A DNA stretch of 39,630 nucleotides from Opitutus sp. (lineage in GTDB: Bacteria; Verrucomicrobiota; Verrucomicrobiia; Opitutales; Opitutaceae): positions 1 through 39,630 of the forward strand of contig PNJQ01000033.1 of the NCBI GenBank assembly GCA_013821985.1. The letters are read 5' to 3'. The position numbers were made by a program, and so were the translations under genes. Of the stretch, positions 8,737 to 18,729 are shown in pieces. Under the pieces are notes generated by a model. The model worked only from the letters and a program-made list of their open reading frames with translations, had not been told where the DNA came from and ran no database searches. The stretch's first letter is position 1. Every line of letters starts with the position of its first letter.

Positions 8737-11700
8737 GTGGCGGACACCCCTTCTTCCTCGTGGCGGCGCCGGTTGCTTTGGCTTGGCGCCGGACTGTTCC
8801 TCGGCTTCGTCGGTGCGCTCGGGATTCTCGCGCTGCCCGCGGTCCAAGGCTGGCTCGTGCGCTACGCCCTCCGCTCGCAAACGGGCGCGAACGTCGAGTT
8901 CCGGCAGATGCGCGTCGGCCCGACCGGTGGATCCGCGCAGGAACTGCGGCTGCATTTGCCCAACTTCGCCATTGAAGCACGGGCGCTGCGTCTCGCGCTT
9001 TCCCCGTGGCAACTCCTGACGCGACGCCGCCTCGCGGTCGATTCGGTGGAGGCGCGCGAATTGCAACTCACCGCCCGCTCCACGGGCGAAGCTTCCGCGC
9101 CGTTCGACGGCGTGCTCGACCAGTTGCAGGCGCCACTCGATTGGGCAGTCACGCAAGCCGATGCCGAAGGCCGATTCATCCTTGAGCAAACCGGCGCCGA
9201 GCCGCTGATCGCCACTTTCAAGATTCGCGGCGCAAACCTGCACGCCGATCAGCCAGGTGAACTCGATGTCGAATTTTCGGCCCCGGGCGATTTGCTGCCC
9301 GGCTGGAAGGGGCGCTGGGATTTTCACGGCCAACTCGCCTACACGCCGGACGCGAAAGGGCAGCTCGATGCCGTGGCGCTGCGCGGCACGCTGACAGCGG
9401 CGACCCACGCGGATTATCAGTCCGTCCCGCTGCGAATCGCTGCCATCATCACGCGCACGCCCACGGGCGAAAGCTACGTCGTCACGCTCGAAAATCCCGT
9501 GGCCTCCCTGCCCGCCCTGACCGGTCGAATCGAGGCAGCGTTCACGCGCGCCAGCTACGGCGTCGCGGGCACATGGTCGTTTTCGTCCGGCGAGCAACTC
9601 GCCGCCCACTTCCTCAAGCGCCCCAATCTTCCCTCCGCCGCCCTCACCGGACGCGGCACGCTAGCGGCCCACACGCGATCGGGAGAAATCGCGGCGGACG
9701 GATCCGTGGAGCTGCGTGCCAAAGGTTGGGAGAAGCTTGCGCCCGAACTTGCCCAACTTGGTGCTGCCCAGGGCACCAACACTTTTTCTCTCACGCGTCG
9801 CGACGGGCGCTGGCAAATGGACTCCTTCGACGCCGCCTTGGCGGTCGACGGTAGCGACGCCCGGGTTCGTTTTCGCTCCCTGCAAGCGCAGCCGCTGGTG
9901 CCGTTTCGCGCCGGCGACATCGAGTGGGCCGAGCTGACTGTCGCTGGGATTCCGCTCGAATGGGCGCGGCCGTTCCTGCCCGGCATAACGTTGACGGGCG
10001 GAGCGATTTCCGGCGCGTGGCGAGCGAGCACGCCGAGCGACGCCGAACTGCACCTTTCGCCCACGCGCCCGGTTGAAACCGGACGCTTCACGATCGCGCA
10101 CCCGGCATTGCCGGCGGTTCAGCCGATGGAGTTCTCGCTCTCGCCGGTCGTGAGACTCACGCCCGACGCCGCACAGCTCGAGTTGCGCCAGGTGCGTTTT
10201 GCCTTCGAACGCGGAGACTACCTCGAACTCGACGCGACGAGCACCGTGGACTTCACCCATCTCACGGCCCAGCTCTCGTTGTCGTGGACCGCGAAAGTGC
10301 CCTCCCTGCTCGCGGGGCCGGATCAACCGATTCCGTTTACGCTGTCGGGAAAGTTCGACGCCACCGCGAGCGAGAAGGATCTCTCCGTCGCCGCGGCCAC
10401 GTTCGAGGCTCGCTCCGCCGGCGAAGCTGAACCGGTCCTCCGCGCCGATCTGCTCCACCCGGTGCGCTACCACTTTTCGGGCGGCCAGCTCGACGCCCCC
10501 GAAGACATCGCGCGCATCCGCGCACAAGCGCTGCCGCTTGCCTGGCTCGGACGATTTCAGCCCGATCTCGCGCTGGCCGGCGCGATCGCCGGCGGCGAGT
10601 CGATCCTCGGTTTCTCGAGCGGATCGGTGACACTGCGGACGACCACGCCCTGGACGCTAACCGGCCTCAGCGTCGCGCAAAAGACCGGGACGCTCCTGCG
10701 CGACGCGGCACTGTCGCTCTCACCCGCCGGTTCAGTTGCGTGGCCCATCGCCGGACCGATTCAAGCGACCGCGACGCTCCAAGTGCGCGCGACCGTGCCG
10801 GAGGCGGCCGAAGTGGTAGACGCCGCCGGGCCGTTTCAAGTCGAGGCCGGCATCTCAGTCGCGCACTCCGCCGCGGGCGTGACGCTTGACGCCGCCACGC
10901 TGATGCTCACGCGCGGGAACGGCGAATCCCTCGTCGACCTGCGCACCGAGCGAGCGATGACGTTCAAGGACGACGCGCCCGTCACCGACGACCTGCCGGT
11001 GTGGTTCAAGCTGCGCACCGGCCGCGTGCCGCTGGAAATGTTTCGCGCGCAACTGGGACCGGAAAAGACCGTCGAAGGCGAGCTCGAGCCGGCCGAGTTC
11101 GTCGCGCGCGCCGACTGGCCAACGCTGAATATTCGTGCGAACTCGCCGGTCGTGGCGAACATCCGCCGCTACGTTTCCGCCGGCGTGCCGTGGCTCGAGA
11201 ACGTGAAACTTTCCGGCGAGCCCGGCATCCAAAACTCGAAGCTCCTGCACGCCGCCTTCGTCGAAAACCTCAAGGGCCTGCCGCCCAATGCCGAACTCGG
11301 CTCGCTCGGCTCGGGCTTCGTGATGTTCCTCGGCGACAATTTTGCGATGCCCGCCGCGCTCGTATTCAAAACGCAGATCGACCTTGCCCAATGGCAGCAG
11401 CAGCCGATCGCCGAGGCGTTGTCGCTGCCCGTCGCCGGGCTGATCACAACCGGCTACGAGCACGACCTCTTCAACGACAAGCAGCCGACGCTCAGCTTCG
11501 TTCTCGAGAAGGTGCCGGGCGCCGAAGGCCAGCCGCCACTCGCGCCGTTGCAGGCCGAGGTGAAATTCAATTCGCTCGCCGCCGTCGCGAAGGACGAGAT
11601 CGCCGCGCGCATCGAGGTCGAACTCGGCACCCAGCCGCGCATGAGCAGCGTCGCCTTCGACGCCACGCTGAACAACCGCGACAAGCTCGTGAACGTGAAT

Positions 11701-12828
11701 TCCACGCTCAAGGGCGAGTTTGTGGACATTGCTGAACTCGAGCGCCTCATCGCCGCCACTGAACGAAAGAAGCGCGGACAGGCGAACGACTCCGCGGCAG
11801 CTCCGGCGAAGATTGCCGACACCCCCGCGGCGTCCGCTTCGCCACGCACGTTGGGCCAATCGCTCGCCGAGCAGACCACGCTCGAGTTCCCCTTCTGGCT
11901 CGTGATCCGCGGGCGGTTTGAACTCGAGCTGAACGAGCTGGCCCGCGCGCCTTACCGCATCGACGACGTGCGCGGCACGCTCGACCTGACCGACGACACG
12001 CTCGCGATCCGCAATCTCTCCGGCCGCACGTTCGACGGCGCATGGAGCGGCGGGATGAAGGTCGATTTTCGACCGAAGGAGCCCGAAGCGCCTTACCAAC
12101 TCGCGGGCAACTTCCGCGTCGATCGCCTCGACGCTGCCGCGATCGTGGCCTCCGTTTATCCGGATGAGACGCCGCTGTTCACCGGGCGGCTTTCGCTGCA
12201 AACCGGCGTGAGGAGTCGCGGCCGGCACCTCGCCGGCCTTCTGCAAAACAGCTCCGCCACCTTCGGCTTTCACGCCGACGATGGCCGCCTCAGCGTGAAA
12301 GTGCCGCACGCCAACCTCGCCTCGACCGCACTCGTGTTCGGCGGCGCGATCACGCTCTCGCCAGAACTGCGCGCGCTCGGCCGCCTGATCACGAAATTCG
12401 ACGGCATGCCGGTGCAGACACTGCGCGCGAGCGGACGCCGCGAGCCAAACGGCTTAGTGGCACTGGATGAGTTGCGCGTCGAGACACCGCAGCTGCGCCT
12501 GACCGCGACCGGACGGTGGCAACTGCAGGAAAACACGCCGTGGCCCGCGACGCCATTCGAGTTGCCGGTGAGCATCGCGGCCAAGGACGAGATGGCGGTG
12601 ATTTTCAAAGGCATGCGCCTGCTCGAGAAGAAGCCCGGCGCGGACGGCTTCTTCGCGCTGACGCGCACGTCCAAACTCAAGGGCACACCCGGCCAGCCGG
12701 ACACGTCGGAGCTCTTCGACATGCTCGCCCACGCCGCCGACAAATCGAGCGGCACGTTCGGTTTCCTGATGCGGAAGCTGCAGAAGGAAGTGGCGAAGAC
12801 GCAGGCGGCGAAACCCTCGGCAAAATAA
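8737..12828 (+). CDS. Large AsmA-like membrane-anchored protein
   Basis: 1363 residues from a GTG start. No ATG lies near, and this start gives RRRLLWLG followed by a single membrane helix (about residues 10-32). The long remainder is periplasmic and made of repetitive beta-strand sequence such as LRLALSPWQLLTRRRLAVDSVEARELQL, typical of AsmA/TamB/YhdP-like bridge proteins that span the periplasm and are linked to lipid transport and outer membrane integrity. A low-complexity Ala/Pro segment near residues 1010-1035 separates the C-terminal AsmA-like region. The C-terminus ends in a Lys/Ala-rich tail. The function here is inferred from the family; the assignment rests on architecture more than on exact motifs. 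Confidence 0.75.
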   Translation: MADTPSSSWRRRLLWLGAGLFLGFVGALGILALPAVQGWLVRYALRSQTGANVEFRQMRVGPTGGSAQELRLHLPNFAIEARALRLALSPWQLLTRRRLAVDSVEARELQLTARSTGEASAPFDGVLDQLQAPLDWAVTQADAEGRFILEQTGAEPLIATFKIRGANLHADQPGELDVEFSAPGDLLPGWKGRWDFHGQLAYTPDAKGQLDAVALRGTLTAATHADYQSVPLRIAAIITRTPTGESYVVTLENPVASLPALTGRIEAAFTRASYGVAGTWSFSSGEQLAAHFLKRPNLPSAALTGRGTLAAHTRSGEIAADGSVELRAKGWEKLAPELAQLGAAQGTNTFSLTRRDGRWQMDSFDAALAVDGSDARVRFRSLQAQPLVPFRAGDIEWAELTVAGIPLEWARPFLPGITLTGGAISGAWRASTPSDAELHLSPTRPVETGRFTIAHPALPAVQPMEFSLSPVVRLTPDAAQLELRQVRFAFERGDYLELDATSTVDFTHLTAQLSLSWTAKVPSLLAGPDQPIPFTLSGKFDATASEKDLSVAAATFEARSAGEAEPVLRADLLHPVRYHFSGGQLDAPEDIARIRAQALPLAWLGRFQPDLALAGAIAGGESILGFSSGSVTLRTTTPWTLTGLSVAQKTGTLLRDAALSLSPAGSVAWPIAGPIQATATLQVRATVPEAAEVVDAAGPFQVEAGISVAHSAAGVTLDAATLMLTRGNGESLVDLRTERAMTFKDDAPVTDDLPVWFKLRTGRVPLEMFRAQLGPEKTVEGELEPAEFVARADWPTLNIRANSPVVANIRRYVSAGVPWLENVKLSGEPGIQNSKLLHAAFVENLKGLPPNAELGSLGSGFVMFLGDNFAMPAALVFKTQIDLAQWQQQPIAEALSLPVAGLITTGYEHDLFNDKQPTLSFVLEKVPGAEGQPPLAPLQAEVKFNSLAAVAKDEIAARIEVELGTQPRMSSVAFDATLNNRDKLVNVNSTLKGEFVDIAELERLIAATERKKRGQANDSAAAPAKIADTPAASASPRTLGQSLAEQTTLEFPFWLVIRGRFELELNELARAPYRIDDVRGTLDLTDDTLAIRNLSGRTFDGAWSGGMKVDFRPKEPEAPYQLAGNFRVDRLDAAAIVASVYPDETPLFTGRLSLQTGVRSRGRHLAGLLQNSSATFGFHADDGRLSVKVPHANLASTALVFGGAITLSPELRALGRLITKFDGMPVQTLRASGRREPNGLVALDELRVETPQLRLTATGRWQLQENTPWPATPFELPVSIAAKDEMAVIFKGMRLLEKKPGADGFFALTRTSKLKGTPGQPDTSELFDMLAHAADKSSGTFGFLMRKLQKEVAKTQAAKPSAK

Positions 12829-12829
12829 G

Positions 12830-12894
12830 GTGGGAGGGGCTTTACGCCCCGACGTTGCGTCCGCGGGTCAGTCGGGGCGTAAAGCCCCTCCCAC
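12830..12894. repeat. REP-type palindrome, GTGG class (copy 1)
   Basis: Perfect 24-bp inverted arms at 12830-12853 and 12871-12894 around a 17-base loop; each arm starts GTGGGAGGGGCTTTACGCCC. It lies one base after the stop codon of the AsmA-like gene, between two convergent genes, and may also end transcription. A second copy with one changed base is at 18626-18689. Confidence 0.95.
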
Positions 12895-12907
12895 CACTCG
12901 GCCCCAC

Positions 12908-14572
12908 TCAGAACACCGGCTCGCCGTCTTTTGACAGCAGCGGCGGGCGCAGCGTCAGCACGAGGTAGTAGCCGATCGTCGCCAGCACCGCTGCGACGAC
13001 GAGGAACCAGTCGCCGTGCTCAGTATAAAAACTCTGGCGATTCGCCCAGCGGAGGTCGCGCATGACATTGGCGCTTTGCGCACCGCGGAAATACACGCTG
13101 CCGTTTTCGTCGCGCAGGTTGAGCCGGATGTTGCCGAACTCGTCGATCCAGCCGGACCAACCGGCATTGCCGACACGGATGAGCGGGCGGCGGTTTTCCA
13201 CCGCGCGCAGCACCGAATGCGTTGCGTGCTGATAAGCCGCGCCGCCCTCGCCGAACCAGCCGTTGTTCGTCAGCACGGCCAGCACCTCCGCGCCGTCACG
13301 CACGCTTTCGCGCGCGAGGTGCGGGAAAATGTCCTCGTAGCAGATCAGCACGCCCACCGGCACGATGTTCCGTCCGGCCGCGAGCAAAAGCGGGCGCGAG
13401 TGGTCGCCGGGTTGGAAATCGCCGCCAATCGGCACGAATTTCTCCAGCCAGCCGAGCACGGAGCGGAACGGCACGAATTCGCCGAAGGGCACGAGCTTGC
13501 GCTTCGCATAGCCGTTGCGGTCGAGTCCGGTCACCGGATCGACGACGAATGCGCCGTTGAACCAACGCTCGTCGCCCGCGCTGCCTTCGCTGAACACGCT
13601 GCCGAGCAAGATCGGTTTGCCCGTGCGCTGGGCGAGCGACTCGAGCCAAGGCTGGACGTTCGGATCGCGGAACAATGCCCACGGCGCCACGGCCTCGGGC
13701 AACAGAATCACCTCGGGCACGCCCGCGTCGTTGGCGTCGAGCGTGCTTTTTTCAATCGTGCGCAGCACCTCGGTCGCGCGTGCCGGGTCCCACTTCTGAC
13801 CTTGCGGGATATTCGGCTGCACAAAGGCCACGCGCGCGATCTTCGAGCGCTGGGGCTTCAACATTTCGCCCAAAAACGGGAACGACGAGAACACCAGCAG
13901 CATCAGCGCCCACATGAATTCCGGACTGCGCTTCCGCAGGCCGGTCGCACCTTCGAAGAAGATCCGGTGCGCGTAGGCCGCCGCGCCGAGATTGAAGCAC
14001 ACGAGCACGAACGACACGACCCACGCGCCGCCGTAGGATGCGGCCTGCAGGAGGAGCGGACGCATCCATTGCGACGCGGCCAGCGGGAGCCACGGGAAAC
14101 CGCCGAAAATCCAGCCGCGCACCCACTCCGCCATCACCCACAATCCGGCGAGACCAAACAGCGCCAGCAGCCGGATCAACATGCGGTGCCCGCGCATGCG
14201 CGGAATCCACCACCACGCCACGACGAACCACGCGCCGTTGAGCAACCCCATGACCGGTCCAAGCAGCAGCAACCCGAGCCACGATACGTTGGAGATCCAG
14301 CCCAGCAGCAGCGTCCAGGCGACGATTTGCGCGCCGAGGACGGACCAAAGGAACGGTTTCAATTGCGGCCGCAGATAGGCCCACAGCGCCGCAGGGATGA
14401 GCATCACGTAGCCGGCCTCGCCGACGTTGACAGGCGGAAACGCCACGTAGGTCAGCACGACCGTGAGCACAAACACCCCGAGTCCCCAGCCCAGATGCGG
14501 ATGCCGCTGCCACAAAGTCGGGCGCGGGTCGTAGGGGTCGGGAGTCACTAAGGAATGGTCGGTTCTTGCCAT
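12908..14572 (-). CDS. lnt: Apolipoprotein N-acyltransferase
   Basis: 554 residues. The enzyme adds the third acyl chain to lipoproteins in the inner membrane. Several membrane helices occupy residues 30-240. A nitrilase-type domain (about 245-500) has the catalytic triad in LPEAV (Glu293), KRKLVPFGE (Lys359) and LICYED (Cys411); the spacings match E. coli Lnt closely. A last membrane helix is at about 525-545. The ATG start is preceded directly by a REP palindrome and has no Shine-Dalgarno sequence of its own; the GTG at 14548 is an alternative start. Confidence 0.95.
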   Translation of the reverse strand: MARTDHSLVTPDPYDPRPTLWQRHPHLGWGLGVFVLTVVLTYVAFPPVNVGEAGYVMLIPAALWAYLRPQLKPFLWSVLGAQIVAWTLLLGWISNVSWLGLLLLGPVMGLLNGAWFVVAWWWIPRMRGHRMLIRLLALFGLAGLWVMAEWVRGWIFGGFPWLPLAASQWMRPLLLQAASYGGAWVVSFVLVCFNLGAAAYAHRIFFEGATGLRKRSPEFMWALMLLVFSSFPFLGEMLKPQRSKIARVAFVQPNIPQGQKWDPARATEVLRTIEKSTLDANDAGVPEVILLPEAVAPWALFRDPNVQPWLESLAQRTGKPILLGSVFSEGSAGDERWFNGAFVVDPVTGLDRNGYAKRKLVPFGEFVPFRSVLGWLEKFVPIGGDFQPGDHSRPLLLAAGRNIVPVGVLICYEDIFPHLARESVRDGAEVLAVLTNNGWFGEGGAAYQHATHSVLRAVENRRPLIRVGNAGWSGWIDEFGNIRLNLRDENGSVYFRGAQSANVMRDLRWANRQSFYTEHGDWFLVVAAVLATIGYYLVLTLRPPLLSKDGEPVF

Positions 14573-14625
14573 GTAGGAGCCTGTTTACAGGCGACAAGGA
14601 CGGTCGCTTGCAAGCAAGCTCCTAC
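14573..14625. repeat. REP pair (GTAG class) between lnt and the RAYT relic
   Basis: Two REP units face each other at 14573-14595 and 14603-14625. Each begins GTAGGAGC and forms its own small hairpin: GCCTG/CAGGC in one and GCTTG/CAAGC in the other, so the stems covary. The right unit starts one base after the RAYT relic's stop codon; the left one touches the lnt start codon. Confidence 0.92.
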
Positions 14626-14626
14626 A

Positions 14627-15141
14627 TCAAGCCAGCCACTCGGGCGCGGGCAACTCGTCATCGAGATGGTGCCGGAACCACTCCCAATCTTCCGGCCGGC
14701 AGAAAAAATGCGGCCAAGTCTCACCTCGGCCAAGCAGCTCGGCACGATAAGGATTCAGGTAGACTAGAGAAAGATCGGCAGCCGCTCGTCATCCGGCCGC
14801 AGACGGTGGTCGAAGAAATCGCGTTCCCACTCGCAGGCGGTGTCCAGCAGGTCGGCGGAAGTTTTCGCCTTGAGACGCTGAATGCATTTCCCCAGCGGCA
14901 ATCTCTCACCGAGCACGAATAGAACGTGGATGTGGTCAGGCATCACCGTGGCGCAACGGACCGTCCACGTGCCGTCTGCTGTCATGCGGTGCATCTCGGC
15001 GAGGATTGCCGGAGCCGTGGTGGCGGTCGTCAGTCCTGGACGGCGTTGGTCTGTGCAAATCGTTAGGAAATACTCTCCGCCCAAAACAGATACCCTACCG
15101 CGGCGCAGTGCTGCGCGTCCTTTCTTAGGATCGAGAGCCAT
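14627..15141 (-). pseudogene. REP-associated tyrosine transposase (RAYT), frameshifted
   Basis: The intact 5' frame gives 125 residues with GGEYFLTICT near the start and the HUH motif PDHIHVLF (His70, His72) of Y1 transposases. It ends in LPIFL followed by TAG. Reading on in the -1 frame gives VYLNPYRAELLGRGETW and then PHFFCRPEDWEWFRHHLDD..PEWLA with a stop at 14627, a typical RAYT C-terminus. One missing base in a tyrosine codon (at about 14764-14766) restores a 171-residue protein. The break falls just before the conserved YxxLNPxRA helix region, so the product should be inactive. RAYTs mobilise REP palindromes, and REPs flank this gene on both sides. No canonical -1 slippery heptamer is seen. 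Confidence 0.9.
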
Positions 15142-15147
15142 GCCTTT

Positions 15148-15275
15148 GTAGGAGCCTGTTTACAGGTGACCCGATACGCGGGCAAGCGACGTTTGCGAGT
15201 TGGTCGTAATCGCGGCACGCGAATGGAGCGCACGGCGACTAAACTCGTGCTGCTCGCCTGCAAGCAGGCTCCAAC
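15148..15275. repeat. REP pair (BIME) upstream of the RAYT relic
   Basis: A GTAGGAGCCTGTTTACAGG unit at 15148-15170 and an inverted unit at 15254-15275 (head GTTG) enclose about 80 bases with no clear content. The first unit starts six bases before the RAYT start codon, as expected for a transposase beside its own target repeats. Confidence 0.88.
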
Positions 15276-15312
15276 CTCGAGCCACGCCGGCTGCGCGGTG
15301 CGGACGACCGTT

Positions 15313-15429
15313 GCAGGAGCCTGTTTACAGGCGACCTGAAGAACGCGCGAGCGACGCTTGCGGTCACGTATGGCGAGCGAAGCGCACGGGGACACACCAC
15401 GTTCTTTTCGCCTGCAAGCAGGCTCCTAC
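15313..15429. repeat. Second REP pair (BIME) upstream of the RAYT relic
   Basis: Inverted REP units at 15313-15335 (head GCAG) and 15408-15429 enclose about 70 bases. With the previous pair it fills most of the 348-base gap between the RAYT relic and secA; no coding sequence was seen in that gap. Confidence 0.88.
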
Positions 15430-15465
15430 AACACGCGAACGAATCGTCTGGTCTTTTTCGCGCAA

Positions 15466-15488
15466 GGACCGGCTGAAGCCGGCCCTAC
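15466..15488. repeat. GTAGGGC palindrome at the secA 3' end
   Basis: On the minus strand the palindrome starts GTAGGGCCGGCTTCAGCC one base after the secA TAA. The stem is GGGCCGGCT/AGCCGGTCC with one G-T pair. It could act as a weak terminator, but only two T follow, so it is listed as a repeat. Confidence 0.75.
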
Positions 15489-15489
15489 T

Positions 15490-18477
15490 TTACGCGCCGT
15501 GGCAGTTCTTGAACTTCTTGCCGGAGCCGCAGGGGCACGGGTCGTTGCGGCCGACTTTCGGCGTGTCGCGACGGATCGTGATGCTCGGCAACTTCACTTC
15601 CTCCTCGGCGCTCGCGGCGGGGACGGACTGCGTCTGCGTCGGCTGCGAAGCTTGCGTGGCGGCGGCGAGCGCGGTGGGCGCGGCGGCCGGGCCCTGCATT
15701 TTCGCGGAGCGCGCGAGGATGGCGAAGAGGTTTTCGAAGGCTTCGCGATTCGTCGCGGAGCGGAAAAGGCTCGTGCAGATTTGGAGCCGCACGTTGTTCA
15801 TCAGCTCCTCGAAGAAGCGATAGGCCTCGCCCTTGTATTCGGAGAGCGGATCCTTCTGGCCGTAGGAACGCAGGCCGATCGAGCGGCGCAACTCCTCCAT
15901 CTCGGTGAGATGCTCCTGCCAGTGGTGGTCGATCGCGTTGATGACGATGTAGCGCTCGAGGCCCCCGAGCGCCTGCTGGTCCTCGACGGATTCCTTCAGC
16001 GCGTAGGCCTGCTTGATGCGTTCGACGAGTTGCTTGAGCAACACCTCGGAATCGCGCTGGCCTTCGAGTTCGGCGAGCTTGGCGCTGACGGGGAAATGCG
16101 AATTCAGCCAGCCGACGAGGCTCTCGAGATTCGCGGAAGTCGGGCCGCCCTTCTCGCCGAAGCCGGCCGTCTCGAGGCGGACCGCCAACTCTTCCTCAAT
16201 CATCTCGAAGATGATGTCCTTCGCGCGCTCGGCGTGCAGCGCACCGTTGCGGATGCCGTAGATCACTTCGCGCTGCTTGTTGAGCACGTCGTCGTATTGG
16301 AGCAGGCGTTTGCGGATGGAAAAATTCTGCTGCTCGACCTTTTTCTGCGCAGATTCGATCGAGCGGTTGAGCCACGGGTGCTCGAGCTCTTCGCCCTCCT
16401 GCATCGAGCCTTCCATGATCTTCGAGGCGAGGTTGCCCTGAAGAAAGAGACGCATGAGGTCGTCCTCGAGCGAGAGGAAGAACTTCGTTTGGCCCGGGTC
16501 GCCCTGGCGCGAGCAACGTCCGCGCAACTGCCGGTCGATGCGGCGGGATTCGTGGCGCTCCGTGCCGACGACGAAAAGGCCGCCGAGTTCGCGGACGCCT
16601 TCACCGAGTTTAATGTCGGTGCCGCGGCCGGCCATGTTGGTTGCGATGGTGACGGCGCCGCGCTGGCCGGCGCGGGTGACGATTTCGGCTTCCTGCTGGT
16701 GGAACTTCGCGTTCAACACCGTGTGGATGACGCCGGCGCGCTTGAGCATGCGCGAGAGCACTTCGGATTGCTCGACCGTAACGGTGCCGACGAGGACGGG
16801 CTGGCCGCGGTTCTGCGCTTCTTGGATCTGCTTCACCACCGCGTTGTATTTGTCGCGGCGGGTTTTGAAGATGGAGTCGTTCTTATCGACGCGGATGCAG
16901 GGCTTGTTCGTCGGGATCTGCGTGACGGCGAGGCGGTAGATTTCGTTGAACTCGGTGGCTTCGGTCTCAGCGGTGCCGGTCATGCCCGCGAGTTTTTCAT
17001 ACATGCGGAAGTAATTCTGAATCGTGACCGTCGCGTAGGTGCGGGTCTCGCGTTCGATCGTGACGCCTTCCTTCGCTTCGACCGCCTGGTGCAAACCGTC
17101 CGACCAACGGCGGCCCGGCATGACGCGACCCGTGTTCTCATCGACGATGACGACCTTCCCGTCCTGGAGCACGTATTCGACATCGCGTTCGTAGAGCGAA
17201 AACGCGCGCAGGAGTTGTGAAATGGCGTGGATGTCCTCGGACACGACTTCGTAGCGCTGCTGCGCGTCGCGTTTGGCGTGTTCCTTTTCCTCGGGCGTCT
17301 TCGTCGTGTCTTTCTCGATCTCGATGAAATGGGTGGCGAGGTCGGGCAGCACGAACGCATCCGGATCGTCCGGACGGAGCCGCACGCGGCCGATTTCGGT
17401 GAGGTCGGCCTGGTGATTTTTTTCGTCGATGACGTAGAGGAGCTCTTCCTTCAACGCGTAGAGTTCCTTCTTATTGAAGTCGGAGTGCATTTCGACGTCG
17501 GCCTTGTCGAGGAGCTTGCGCCAGTCGGGATTTTCCTGGAGGCGGAGGAGCTGCTTGTTCTTCGGCATGCCGAGCTTCACCTGCAGCATCTTCATCGACG
17601 CGGCCTGGCGTTCGTCGGCGCTGACGTCTTTCTTCTCGAGCAAGTCGGTCGCTTCCTTGACCAACTTGTTGACGAGGCGGAGCTGGTCGTTGACGAGCGA
17701 GGCGACGCCGGGGCGGAGGCGCGTGAAGGGTTGCTCGCGCTCAATCGGCGCGGGGCCGGAAATGATCAGCGGCGTGCGCGCTTCGTCGATGAGGATCGAA
17801 TCGATTTCGTCCACGATGCAATACCAGTGGTCACGCTGGACCTGGTCGTCCTTGCGCGTCGCCATGCCGTTGTCGCGCAGGTAATCGAAGCCAAATTCCG
17901 AGGCGGTGCCGTAAGTGATGTCGCGTTGATACATCTCGCGGCGCAAGTCGGACGGCATCTGTTGCTGGATACAGCCGACGGTGAGGCCGAGAAAGCGGTA
18001 GAGGTGGCCCATCCACTCGGAGTCACGGCGGGCGAGGTAATCGTTGACCGTGACGAGTTGGGAATTTTTGCCGACGAGGGCGTTGAGGTAGAGCGGCAGC
18101 GTGGCGACGAGCGTCTTGCCTTCGCCGGTGGCCATTTCGGCGATCCGTCCTTCGTGCAACGCCATGCCGCCAATCAGCTGGACGTCGAAATGAACCATGT
18201 CCCACGTCAGCTCGTGTTCGCACACAATCACCTTGCGACCGACCATGCGGCGGGCGCCGTTTTTCACGGCCGCGAACGCTTCGGGAAGGATCTGGTCGAG
18301 GGTTTCGCCCTTCTTCAGGCGGGCGCGAAACTCGTCGGTCTTGGCGCGGAGCTGGTCTTCCGTGAGCGACTGGTAGGTTTGCTCAATCTCGTTGATGCGC
18401 GCGACCACGGGCCGGCACTTGTCGACGAACTTGCGGTGGTGGCGTCCAGCGAGTCTTTTAAAGAGGAAATCGAACAT
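15490..18477 (-). CDS. secA: Protein translocase ATPase SecA
   Basis: 995 residues. SecA drives secretion of unfolded proteins through SecYEG. The Walker A motif GEGKT is at residues 118-122, [16 protein letters not shown] is the DEAD-type Walker B region, followed by the peptide cross-linking domain, the second helicase domain with [13 protein letters not shown], the scaffold helix and the C-terminal zinc motif [15 protein letters not shown] (981-995) that binds SecB and ribosomes. It is about 95 residues longer than E. coli SecA; the extra length includes a charged insert around residues 275-410, as in Bacteroidota and Chlorobi forms. Confidence 0.98.
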   Translation of the reverse strand: MFDFLFKRLAGRHHRKFVDKCRPVVARINEIEQTYQSLTEDQLRAKTDEFRARLKKGETLDQILPEAFAAVKNGARRMVGRKVIVCEHELTWDMVHFDVQLIGGMALHEGRIAEMATGEGKTLVATLPLYLNALVGKNSQLVTVNDYLARRDSEWMGHLYRFLGLTVGCIQQQMPSDLRREMYQRDITYGTASEFGFDYLRDNGMATRKDDQVQRDHWYCIVDEIDSILIDEARTPLIISGPAPIEREQPFTRLRPGVASLVNDQLRLVNKLVKEATDLLEKKDVSADERQAASMKMLQVKLGMPKNKQLLRLQENPDWRKLLDKADVEMHSDFNKKELYALKEELLYVIDEKNHQADLTEIGRVRLRPDDPDAFVLPDLATHFIEIEKDTTKTPEEKEHAKRDAQQRYEVVSEDIHAISQLLRAFSLYERDVEYVLQDGKVVIVDENTGRVMPGRRWSDGLHQAVEAKEGVTIERETRTYATVTIQNYFRMYEKLAGMTGTAETEATEFNEIYRLAVTQIPTNKPCIRVDKNDSIFKTRRDKYNAVVKQIQEAQNRGQPVLVGTVTVEQSEVLSRMLKRAGVIHTVLNAKFHQQEAEIVTRAGQRGAVTIATNMAGRGTDIKLGEGVRELGGLFVVGTERHESRRIDRQLRGRCSRQGDPGQTKFFLSLEDDLMRLFLQGNLASKIMEGSMQEGEELEHPWLNRSIESAQKKVEQQNFSIRKRLLQYDDVLNKQREVIYGIRNGALHAERAKDIIFEMIEEELAVRLETAGFGEKGGPTSANLESLVGWLNSHFPVSAKLAELEGQRDSEVLLKQLVERIKQAYALKESVEDQQALGGLERYIVINAIDHHWQEHLTEMEELRRSIGLRSYGQKDPLSEYKGEAYRFFEELMNNVRLQICTSLFRSATNREAFENLFAILARSAKMQGPAAAPTALAAATQASQPTQTQSVPAASAEEEVKLPSITIRRDTPKVGRNDPCPCGSGKKFKNCHGA

Positions 18478-18625
18478 GAAGGGCCGAAACGATTAGCCGC
18501 GCAGCACGGCAGCGCAACTGGCAAATGGTTTCCGGCGACTGCAAGCGGAAGAGTGTGGCCGGGTGAGTCTTAGACGATGAGATGGCGCCGGCGGCTTCGA
18601 CCAGATTCGCGGCAACTTTGCTTTG

Positions 18626-18689
18626 GTGGGAGGGGCTTTATGCCCCGACGTTGCGTGCGCGATCCGTCGGGGCGTAAAGCCCCTCCCAC
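18626..18689. repeat. REP-type palindrome, GTGG class (copy 2)
   Basis: Arms at 18626-18649 and 18666-18689 match the copy at 12830-12894 except for one base (TTTATG for TTTACG). The loop also starts GTTGCGT like copy 1, so whole elements, not only arms, are conserved. It lies in the 252-base gap between secA and the decarboxylase gene. Confidence 0.95.
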
Positions 18690-18729
18690 CCCAAGCCATC
18701 GACCCGGCGAACGAGAATCCCAGACCGCG

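Noticed and set aside
14760..14770. Programmed -1 frameshift in the RAYT gene
   Set aside because: The frames would join by a -1 shift, but no canonical X-XXY-YYZ heptamer precedes the stop and the family is normally encoded in one frame; a deletion is simpler.
15148..15429. Possible CRISPR-like array near the RAYT relic
   Set aside because: The repeats are inverted pairs with unequal spacing, not direct repeats with uniform spacers, and no cas genes are present.
15358..18573. Long plus-strand frames opposite secA (620 and 448 codons)
   Set aside because: They mirror secA in another frame and are rich in Leu/Arg/Glu without motifs.
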